Positions 5,892-11,888 of a stretch of DNA of 11,888 bases are shown here, one piece after another. The notes below the pieces were generated by a model. The model saw only the letters and a list, made by a program, of their open reading frames with translations. It was not told where the DNA came from and did no database searches. The stretch's first letter is position 1; each line of letters begins with the position of its first letter. The stretch comes from Lysobacterales bacterium (GTDB lineage: Bacteria > Pseudomonadota > Gammaproteobacteria > Xanthomonadales > Xanthomonadaceae). A program made the position numbers and the translations under genes. Location: contig JAATFS010000511.1 of NCBI GenBank assembly GCA_015655035.1, positions 1-11,888 on the forward strand. The letters are read 5' to 3'.

Positions 5892-7282
5892 CACGCCCCG
5901 CCGTCGCGCAGGCCATGTTTGGCCATACGCCGGTACAGGCTTTGACGGGTGATGCCCAACTGGTCCGCACAGCGTTGCAGGTTGCCATGCTGGTCGCGCA
6001 ACGCACGACGCAGAAGCAGCGCCTCGGCCTGATCCAGCGTCATGTGACCCAGCTCAGTTGCCTGCGTTGGTGCTGCCGGCTGCAGGCGCAAATCGGCCAC
6101 GCCGATCTGCGTGCCCTGGGTCAGTAGCGCGGCGCGCTCCATCACATGCGAGAGTTCGCGCACGTTGCCCGGCCAGGCATAGTCGAGCAACGCATGCTCT
6201 GCCGATACCGCCAACACCGGTTGCATGCGCCCGTAGCGCTGGCTGGCGGTGGCCAGGTAGTGCCGAGCCAGTGGCACGATATCCGCGTGACGCTCGCGCA
6301 GTGGCGGCACCCGCACCGAGAACGTATTGATCCTGTACAGCAGATCCTGTCGGAAACGTCCAGCGGCTACTTCGACCGGCAGATCGGCATTGGTGGCGGC
6401 CACGATGCGCACGTCCACCCGTTGCGTGCGCGAGGCACCCAGCCGTTCGAACTCGCCGTCCTCGATCACCCGCAGCAGCTTCGGCTGCTGTTCCAGCGGC
6501 AGGTTGCCGATTTCGTCCAGCAGCAGGGTGCCGCCATCGGCCAGTTCGAACCGCCCAGCCCGCTAGGTCCGCGCATCGGTGTAGGCCCCGCGCACGTGGC
6601 CAAACAATTCGGCTTCGAACAGCGTGGGCGCGATCCCACCCACGTTTACCTTCACCAGCGGCTTGTTCGCGCGCGGCGACCATTGGTGGATCAGCTGCCC
6701 GATCAGACTCTTGCCGGTGCCGTTTTCGCCCAGCAGCAGGACCGGTGCATCGCTGTGCGAAATGCGTTGCAGTTCCTCGACCAGTTGGCGCATGACCAGC
6801 GATTCGGCAATGAAGCCCGGTTGGCCCTCGGCCAGCAGCAACGCGTTGTTGGCCGCCAGCCGCTGCACGTCGCGCTGGCTGTGTTGTAGCGCAATCCGCG
6901 CTTCAAGCACGGCCAGTACGCGCGCATTCTGCCAGGGCTTTTCAATGAAGTCGGCCGCGCCCACACGCATCGCCTCCACTGCCAGGTCGACGCTGGCCCA
7001 CGCCGTCATCGCGATCACGGGCAGGTTCGGCCACTGCGCCGCGACCTGCGCGATCAAGGCCAGGCCCTCTGTGCCGGAAGTGGTATCGCGAGTGTAGTTC
7101 ATGTCCACCAGGACTGCGGCGAAGCTGTCACCACGCAGGCAAGCCAGGCCTTCTTCCGGCGAGGCCGCACCCACGATGCCGTAGCCGGCGGTCTTGAGCA
7201 GAAGGCGCAAGGCATCGCGGACATCGGCCTGGTCGTCGACGACCAGGATGCGTTGCACCGGCGAGGGAAGATATCCAGACAT
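5891..7282 (-). pseudogene. NtrC-family sigma-54-dependent response regulator interrupted by an in-frame amber codon
   Basis: Read through, this gives 463 codons plus stop. A receiver domain (about 9-130) has the acidic pair D16-D17, phospho-acceptor D60 in VLVDMNY and the conserved Lys in FIEKPW. The AAA+ domain has Walker A GENGTGKS and the sigma-54-contact loop as GAYTDA, then Walker B LLLDEIGN, and the gene ends in a Fis-type helix-turn-helix (NLQRCADQLGITRQSLYRRM). Codon 240 is TAG (6563-6565), where family members usually have a residue preceding R-x-G-R-F-E. The frame is identical on both sides with no indel, so this is a simple nonsense change. The 239-residue product would lack Walker B, the arginine finger region and the DNA-binding domain, so it should be inactive. 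A reinitiated fragment from the ATG at 6469 (MIEDGEFE) would be 192 residues. The start is ATG 7282. A TTG at 7291 is in frame. It begins 31 bases after the permease stop and overlaps the kinase gene. A sequencing error is possible. Confidence 0.88.
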
Positions 7283-7313
7283 CCCGGCCAAGTCTAAGGG
7301 TTACGCCAGTGCA

Positions 7314-9755
7314 TTACGCCTGCAGCGCCTGCATCGGCGACACTCGCGCAGCGCGCAGCGCCGGCACCAGGCTGGCCAATACCGCCGCCAGTGCCAGGGC
7401 GACCAGCACGACAGTAATGGCCAAAGGATCGGACGCACCCACGCCGAACAGGAAGCGCTGCACCAGCCGCGCCAGCGACAGCGCCGCGACCAGGCCGATG
7501 CCCAAGCCCAGCAGCACCTGGCGCGTACACTCGCCCAGCACCTGGAGTGCCAGTCGTGCAGGCGCTGCGCCCATTGCCGCGCGGATGCCGAACTCGCTGC
7601 TGCGCGCGGCCACGGTCACCGCCGTGACGGCGTACAAGCCGACCGAGGCCAGCACCAAGGCCAGGGCCGCGAATACACCGACCAGCAACAGGTTGAGCTT
7701 TTGCTGACTGGTGGTGCTGGCCACCACCTGCTCCATGGTCTGGATGTCGCCGATCGGCTGCCCTGGCGCCACGCTTTCGACAAGGCGCGGCAGATCGCGC
7801 TGTATCTGGCCGGTGCTACCCGGTTGCACTCGCACCGCATAGCTGAGCGGAATGAAATCGCGGACCAGTTCCCATATTGGCGGCGGCATCTGCGCCATCG
7901 GCAGGTACAACACTCCTGGCGCGGCTTGCGCCGGACCGTCCTGACGAACGTCGCCCACCACACCGATCACGCGCATGGGCCGCGCACGTGGATCGTCGAC
8001 GTTGAGCGAAATGATCTGGCCAATGGCAGTGCCGCCATGCAGATGATCGCGCACGAAGGCCGCGCTGACCAGGCAGACCGGTTCGCCACCCGCCACGTCC
8101 TGGCGCTCGTCGAAACCGCGCCCGGATAGCAGCGGAATACCGAACACCTGGAGAAAGCCAGCCGTGACCGGACGGTACTGCGCATTGGTCTGGCTGCCAT
8201 CCGGAAAGTTCATCAGCATGTTGAATTGCGAACCAGTCGGGAGATTCGTCGCCGCGCCGGCATGCACTACACCCGGCCGTGCCTGCAAGGCCTCCAGGAT
8301 CTGCTGGGCCTGATGCGTCACCGCGGCGACATCCGGTGTACGTGCCAATACCGGCGCCAAACTGAAGGTGGCAACGGAGCGGCTCTCGAAGCCCATCGGT
8401 ACCTGCGACAGCTGCTGCAGGCTGCGCAGGAACAGGGCCGCACCAACGAGCAGCACCACCGCAACGGCCAGTTGCACGACCACCAATCCGCGTCCCAGCC
8501 GGCCTGATGCGCGGCTGGGTCCGGACCGACCACCGCCCACCAGTTCGGCAACCAGTGCTTGCCGGCTGGAGCGCCACACGCCGATGCAGGCCGCCAGCAA
8601 TGCGACCAATACGCCTACGGCCAGCGCCACCATCACCGTTACGGCGGACACGTGCAGCGCCTGCGCACGCATCCATTCCGGCGGAACCCACGCCTCCAGC
8701 ATCCGCAGGCCCAGCCACGCCAGTACCAGCCCGCCGGCCCCGCCAGCCACGCCGACCAGCAGACCTTCAGCCAACGACGGCAGCGCCAGTCGCAGCCATG
8801 GCGCGCCGAGAGCGGCACGTACTGCGCCGTCATGACTGCGCGCCAGTGCCCGCAATAACATCAGGTTGGCCAGGTTGACCGCCGCGATCGCCAGCACGCA
8901 CACGGCCGCGCCCAGGAACAGATGCAGCGTGCCGCGACCTGCCGAGAAGACGACCTGCTTCAGGTCGCGCACGCCGAGCGCAGTACGCTTATAAAACTCG
9001 GTGAGATTGTCACTGCCGTGAGCAGCATCCAATCCGGCTGTACGCAGGCGTGTGCCCACTTCCTCATCGGCCTGAGCCAAGGTCACACCCGCCGCCAGAC
9101 GAGCCACGATGTACTCGTTGTTAGAGAGATTACGGGTATCCCCCAGGTCCGGCTGCAACGGCAGGATGATGTCGAACGGCGTGTCCCACTCGAGCCTGGC
9201 CGGTGCAACTCCGATGACCGGCAGGGCCTTGCCCTCCACTTCCAACGAGCGACCAAGCGCGGCGGAATCGCCGCCAAAAAGCTGCTGCCAGGCGTCATAT
9301 CCAAGGATCACGCCCCGCGGTCCATTCGGCTTATCTTCCTCGGCGCTGAAGTTGCGCCCCAGCGCCATCGGACGGCCCAGCGCCCGCAGAAAGCCGCCGT
9401 CTGCGCGTAGCGCGGTGACCACTTGTGGGCCGCCGGGCCCGACGATGTTGGTATTGACCGCGAAGCCGCGCACGATGCCCGACACCGCCAGCGACTTCAC
9501 CGGCTTGATTGCCGCGTACAGGCCTGGTGCGCCGCTGACCCGCTCACCCTCTTTGATCCCGGCCACCACCAATCTGTCCGCCTGCGGGAAGTCCAGCGGT
9601 TTGAACAGCGCCTGGTCCATCAGCGAAAACACCAGTGCCACGGTTCCCACGCCGAGCGCCAGCGTGCCGGCGGCAAGCACCAGATAGGTAGGCTTGCGCA
9701 ATAGCCCGCGCCAGGCCTGGCGCGCCTCGTTCCACAGCAGGTCGATGCGTATCAT
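7314..9755 (-). CDS. ABC transporter permease, MacB/FtsX type with duplicated halves (ADOP-like)
   Basis: An 813-residue inner-membrane permease built from two similar halves. Each half has an N-proximal membrane segment, a large periplasmic MacB-core-like domain (about 50-270 and 450-680) and a three-helix FtsX block (about 275-393 and 690-805). That gives about eight membrane segments, where classical MacB/LolC-type permeases have four. The C-terminus PALRAARVSPMQALQA is the usual MacB/FtsX ending. There is no ATPase domain; the ATPase is the next gene upstream. Such mechanotransmission permeases do not move substrate through the membrane but drive periplasmic movement, in efflux of antibiotics, peptides or toxins, or in lipoprotein handling. 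The substrate here is unknown. The ATG overlaps the ATPase stop by four bases (ATGA, 9752-9755). The length and halves fit the orphan duplicated-permease (ADOP) class, although here it is not orphaned. Confidence 0.9.
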   Translation of the reverse strand: MIRIDLLWNEARQAWRGLLRKPTYLVLAAGTLALGVGTVALVFSLMDQALFKPLDFPQADRLVVAGIKEGERVSGAPGLYAAIKPVKSLAVSGIVRGFAVNTNIVGPGGPQVVTALRADGGFLRALGRPMALGRNFSAEEDKPNGPRGVILGYDAWQQLFGGDSAALGRSLEVEGKALPVIGVAPARLEWDTPFDIILPLQPDLGDTRNLSNNEYIVARLAAGVTLAQADEEVGTRLRTAGLDAAHGSDNLTEFYKRTALGVRDLKQVVFSAGRGTLHLFLGAAVCVLAIAAVNLANLMLLRALARSHDGAVRAALGAPWLRLALPSLAEGLLVGVAGGAGGLVLAWLGLRMLEAWVPPEWMRAQALHVSAVTVMVALAVGVLVALLAACIGVWRSSRQALVAELVGGGRSGPSRASGRLGRGLVVVQLAVAVVLLVGAALFLRSLQQLSQVPMGFESRSVATFSLAPVLARTPDVAAVTHQAQQILEALQARPGVVHAGAATNLPTGSQFNMLMNFPDGSQTNAQYRPVTAGFLQVFGIPLLSGRGFDERQDVAGGEPVCLVSAAFVRDHLHGGTAIGQIISLNVDDPRARPMRVIGVVGDVRQDGPAQAAPGVLYLPMAQMPPPIWELVRDFIPLSYAVRVQPGSTGQIQRDLPRLVESVAPGQPIGDIQTMEQVVASTTSQQKLNLLLVGVFAALALVLASVGLYAVTAVTVAARSSEFGIRAAMGAAPARLALQVLGECTRQVLLGLGIGLVAALSLARLVQRFLFGVGASDPLAITVVLVALALAAVLASLVPALRAARVSPMQALQA

Positions 9756-10522
9756 GCCGAGACCTCGGATCCGACCAACGGCACTGGCACATCCTGTTCG
9801 TGGCGCAGACGTTCGAAGGTGTCCTCATCGACAATGCGGCCATCAAGCATGTGCACGATGCGCTGGGCGCGACGGGCGAAGGCGGGATCGTGAGTGACCA
9901 TGCACAGCGTGCTGCCGGCTTCATGCAACTGCTCCAGCAGCTGCATCACGCCCTCGCCGTTGCGGCTGTCCAGGTTGCCGGTGGGCTCGTCGGCCAGCAG
10001 GATCGCCGGGTTGCCGACCAGCGCCCGCGCCACCGCCACACGCTGTTGCTGGCCGCCGGAGAGCTGGCCCGGGTAATGCCGGGTGCGGTGGGCCATGCCG
10101 ACCAGTTCCAGCACCTCGCGCACGCGCTGGCGGATCTGCTCACGGTTCACGCCCTCGCGATAGGTCAGCGGCAGGGCCACATTCTCCTCCACGGACAGGT
10201 CGGCGATCAGGTTGAAGGCCTGGAAGATGAAGCCGATCTCGCCATTGCGAATCTTCGCGCGGGCGCGCGCATCCAGCGTGGCCACGTCCTGGCCCTTGAG
10301 CCGGTAGCTGCCGCCGCTGGCCGGGTCCAGCAGGCCCAGGATCGACAGCAAGGTGGACTTGCCGCAGCCCGACGGCCCGGTGATGGCGACGAAATCGCCC
10401 GCGTCTATGCGCAGGGCGATATCGGACAGCGCATGGGTTTCCAGCTCGTCGGTGTGGAAGACCTTACCCAGGCCTTCCAGTTGGATCAGCGGCGCGTAGT
10501 CGTTCGTGGGCTGGCTGGACAT
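9752..10522 (-). CDS. ABC transporter ATP-binding protein, MacB/LolD type
   Basis: A 256-residue cytoplasmic ATPase that powers the permease encoded next. Visible motifs are Walker A GPSGCGKST (49-57), Q-loop Q101, signature LSGGQ (154-158), Walker B ILLADE (174-179) followed by PTGNLD (the D-loop form typical of LolD/MacB/FtsE ATPases), and the switch histidine H211 in MVTHD. A C-terminal tail of about 25 residues is not conserved in function. The start is the ATG at 10520-10522, preceded by AGGAG (10529-10533) six bases upstream. A longer open frame extends 63 codons upstream but covers the end of the adaptor gene, so it is rejected. It starts 40 bases after the adaptor stop and overlaps the permease by four bases. 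All catalytic residues are present. Confidence 0.94.
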   Translation of the reverse strand: MSSQPTNDYAPLIQLEGLGKVFHTDELETHALSDIALRIDAGDFVAITGPSGCGKSTLLSILGLLDPASGGSYRLKGQDVATLDARARAKIRNGEIGFIFQAFNLIADLSVEENVALPLTYREGVNREQIRQRVREVLELVGMAHRTRHYPGQLSGGQQQRVAVARALVGNPAILLADEPTGNLDSRNGEGVMQLLEQLHEAGSTLCMVTHDPAFARRAQRIVHMLDGRIVDEDTFERLRHEQDVPVPLVGSEVSA

Positions 10523-10562
10523 AGGGGACTCCTGGGGTCGATTCGAAGGATTGGGCATATCT

Positions 10563-11819
10563 TCAACGCACACGCAAACGGTCGTAACCCGACCACTGGC
10601 TGGTATCGGACAGCACCGCCTGGTCGCCGGGCTTGAGCCCCTGCACCACCTGGATGCGGTCAGACGAGGCCGCGCCGAAGCGCACCGGCAGGCGCTGGGC
10701 AGTGGTCTCACCCTGATGCAGCACGAACAACGTGCCCGGACCGTTGGGCGCGGCCAGGGCCGGGCGACCGATACTGATCACGTCCTTCAAGGTATCCAGC
10801 ACCACCCGCCCTTGCACTGACAGGTCCGGGCGTGCGCCGGCCGGCAGTTTCTGGTCGAACGCGACATCGACGGTGACGCTGCCATCGCGCACCGCCGGAT
10901 CGATCCGGCTCACGTGGCCGATGACGCTGGCTTCGCGCAGCTCCACCGCCACCTGCAGGTCCAGGCTCAAGTCGCCGGCCAACGCCTCGGGCACCTGCAG
11001 GCGGGCGATCAGGTCGTCCGGGCGCGCCACCCGGGCCAGCTTGGCACCGGTGGCCACCTGCTGGCCGGGCTCGACTTCCACCTGCTGCAGGATGCCATCG
11101 ATGCCGGCGCGCACCTGCAGTGCATCGGCCTGCTGCTGGGCGATGGCGAGCAGGCTGGCGGACTCGTCGCGGCGCGCCTGGCTGGCCAACAACTGTGCGG
11201 CCATGTTCCGTTCGAAGGCATCGACGCGCTGGCCATCGATTTTGACGCGACTCGCGCTCTGCTCCAGCTTGATCTGGCTCTCACGCAGCTCTACTGCAGC
11301 AATCACGCCGGCATCGTGGCCGCGAGTAAACGCCTGGTTCTTAACCTCCGCCACCTTCCAGTCGGACTGGGCCGCTGCACGGGTGGCCTGCTGGTCCAGC
11401 AACTGCGAAGACAACGACGCCCGCGAGGCCGCGACATCGGCATTGGCGCCTGCCAGCGCTGCCTGCGCCTTGCGAACGTTGGCCTGCACCTCCGGATTGG
11501 TGAGTTGCAGGATCAGATCGTCGTGCCCCACCCGCGCACCCGCCAACACCACGACCTGCTGCACGGTTGCCGTGACGCCAGCCGTGATCCAGCGGATATC
11601 GCGCGGCACCAGCGTACCGGTCGCGCGGATCTCGCGGCGCATGTCACCGCGCCGGGCGGCATCGATCCACAGATCGCCGCGCTGGGCAGTGGGCGCCGCC
11701 TTGCCCAGCCCGAATAGAGCCGCAACCAGTACCACCACAACGGCCATCGCACACATGATTACGGCACGACGGTGGCGCTTCCAGAAACGGCGATCTGAGG
11801 CTGACTTGGCAATATCCAT
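10563..11819 (-). CDS. Periplasmic adaptor subunit of ABC efflux system (HlyD/MacA-like)
   Basis: A 418-residue membrane-fusion protein. A basic N-terminus (RRFWKRHRRAV) is followed by one membrane anchor (about 19-38) with no lipoprotein Cys. Next come a beta segment with the lipoyl half-motif (about 60-110), an Ala/Gln-rich coiled-coil hairpin (about 110-235), the second lipoyl half (GIDGILQQVEVEPGQQVATGAKLARV, about 239-265), a beta-barrel (about 268-345) and a membrane-proximal domain (about 350-418). It would link the permease to an outer-membrane TolC-type channel, which is not in the window. It is the first gene of the five-gene unit. Start choice: the ATG at 11817-11819 gives a proper basic N-terminus before the membrane anchor, yet its ribosome site is poor, and a better one (GGAGG) points to an out-of-frame ATG 23 bases upstream. 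A start at codon 22 is possible but would remove the basic N-terminus. Confidence 0.9.
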   Translation of the reverse strand: MDIAKSASDRRFWKRHRRAVIMCAMAVVVVLVAALFGLGKAAPTAQRGDLWIDAARRGDMRREIRATGTLVPRDIRWITAGVTATVQQVVVLAGARVGHDDLILQLTNPEVQANVRKAQAALAGANADVAASRASLSSQLLDQQATRAAAQSDWKVAEVKNQAFTRGHDAGVIAAVELRESQIKLEQSASRVKIDGQRVDAFERNMAAQLLASQARRDESASLLAIAQQQADALQVRAGIDGILQQVEVEPGQQVATGAKLARVARPDDLIARLQVPEALAGDLSLDLQVAVELREASVIGHVSRIDPAVRDGSVTVDVAFDQKLPAGARPDLSVQGRVVLDTLKDVISIGRPALAAPNGPGTLFVLHQGETTAQRLPVRFGAASSDRIQVVQGLKPGDQAVLSDTSQWSGYDRLRVR

Positions 11820-11842
11820 GGCCTGGATAACGCAGGCCGCAT
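11759..11842 (-). CDS. Possible 27-residue overlapping leader ORF at the start of the adaptor gene
   Basis: A short frame beginning MRPALSRPWILP and ending in TAA at 11759-11761 starts 23 bases before the adaptor ATG in another frame. It has the better ribosome site, GGAGG (11848-11852), five bases from its ATG. It resembles no family I know. It may be a regulatory upstream ORF that controls adaptor translation, or coincidence. The same bases also fit a sigma-54-like promoter, and the two readings conflict. Confidence 0.2.
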   Translation of the reverse strand: MRPALSRPWILPSQPQIAVSGSATVVP

Positions 11843-11888
11843 GCCAACCTCCGCTCCCCGCTAAGCTTTTGATTTAGAAGGCCCCAAA
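11820..11888. other. Upstream region of the transporter operon (cut by the window edge)
   Basis: Only 69 bases are visible. They hold a purine-rich ribosome-like site, the GG-N10-GC element, the start of the small overlapping ORF, and an A/T-richer stretch around 11862-11876 that might contain a promoter. The gene beyond is not visible, so its orientation and any shared control are unknown. Confidence 0.4.
11832..11845 (-). promoter_or_regulatory. GG-N10-GC (sigma-54-like) element before the adaptor gene
   Basis: On the minus strand TGGCATG, then four bases, then CTGCG matches the sigma-54 consensus TGGCACG-N4-TTGCW at the invariant GG (11844-11845) and GC (11832-11833) and at most flanking positions. 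The spacing is exact. Transcription would begin near 11820, leaving almost no leader before the ATG at 11819, which weakens the case. Confidence 0.3.

Noticed and set aside
6470..6562. A frameshift or insertion as the cause of the split regulator
   Set aside because: The frame before and after the TAG is the same, and family-like residues continue right up to and right after it, so no indel is needed.
7194..8129. Plus-strand open frame of 311 codons opposite the permease and regulator genes
   Set aside because: It is a Gln/His/Arg-rich shadow of two real genes in the other strand, spanning their junction.
9800..10636. Plus-strand open frame of 278 codons opposite the ABC ATPase gene
   Set aside because: It is the mirror frame of a clear ATPase with all motifs. 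The protein has no known fold pattern and no ribosome site that stands out.
9752..10711. Longer ABC ATPase frame with 63 extra N-terminal codons
   Set aside because: The extension overlaps the end of the adaptor gene and is an out-of-frame copy of it. The ATG at 10522 has AGGAG at the right distance.

Overview
The window looks like chromosomal DNA from a GC-rich gammaproteobacterium of the Xanthomonas group (family Xanthomonadaceae). I base this on the high GC content, the strongly GC-biased codon use, the glycine-rich HflK N-terminus, and the character of the transporter and two-component proteins. The genus is inferred from resemblance, not from a database search. Coding density is high. 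I see no tRNA, rRNA, CRISPR array, insertion sequence or phage gene.

The left part (1-4500) is a protein-quality-control and oxidative-stress cluster. On the minus strand lie hflK and the first codons of hflC, joined by a TAATG overlap, which encode the membrane regulators of the FtsH protease. A 412-base spacer separates them from a minus-strand gene for a DnaJ-like co-chaperone of the CbpA type, followed by a minus-strand small heat-shock protein (Hsp20). Divergent from hsp20 across a 155-base promoter region is a plus-strand pair: a Prx5-type peroxiredoxin and a ferritin-like protein. Together these genes cover chaperoning, membrane proteolysis, peroxide removal and iron storage. A bidirectional hairpin terminator (4508-4543) closes the pair.

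The right part (4572-11819) is one minus-strand transcription unit of five genes. In order of transcription it encodes a periplasmic adaptor (HlyD/MacA-like), a MacB/LolD-type ABC ATPase, an 813-residue MacB/FtsX-like permease, an NtrC-type response regulator, and an NtrY-like histidine kinase with almost no periplasmic sensor domain. The last four genes are overlapping or closely spaced. The layout suggests an efflux or envelope-stress transporter that travels with its own sigma-54-dependent control pair.

The most notable observation is an in-frame amber codon (6563-6565) in the response regulator. It lies just after the GAFTGA-type loop and before Walker B, with full-length homology continuing in the same frame on both sides. 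As written, the regulator is a pseudogene or a readthrough gene, while the kinase and transporter remain intact. Other points are a terminator/antiterminator-like leader before cbpA, a sigma-32-like promoter and partly occluded ribosome site before hsp20, and a GG-N10-GC (sigma-54-like) element and a small out-of-frame ORF at the start of the adaptor gene. I found no clear new biological system. The transporter with its kinase and sigma-54 regulator is the closest candidate.
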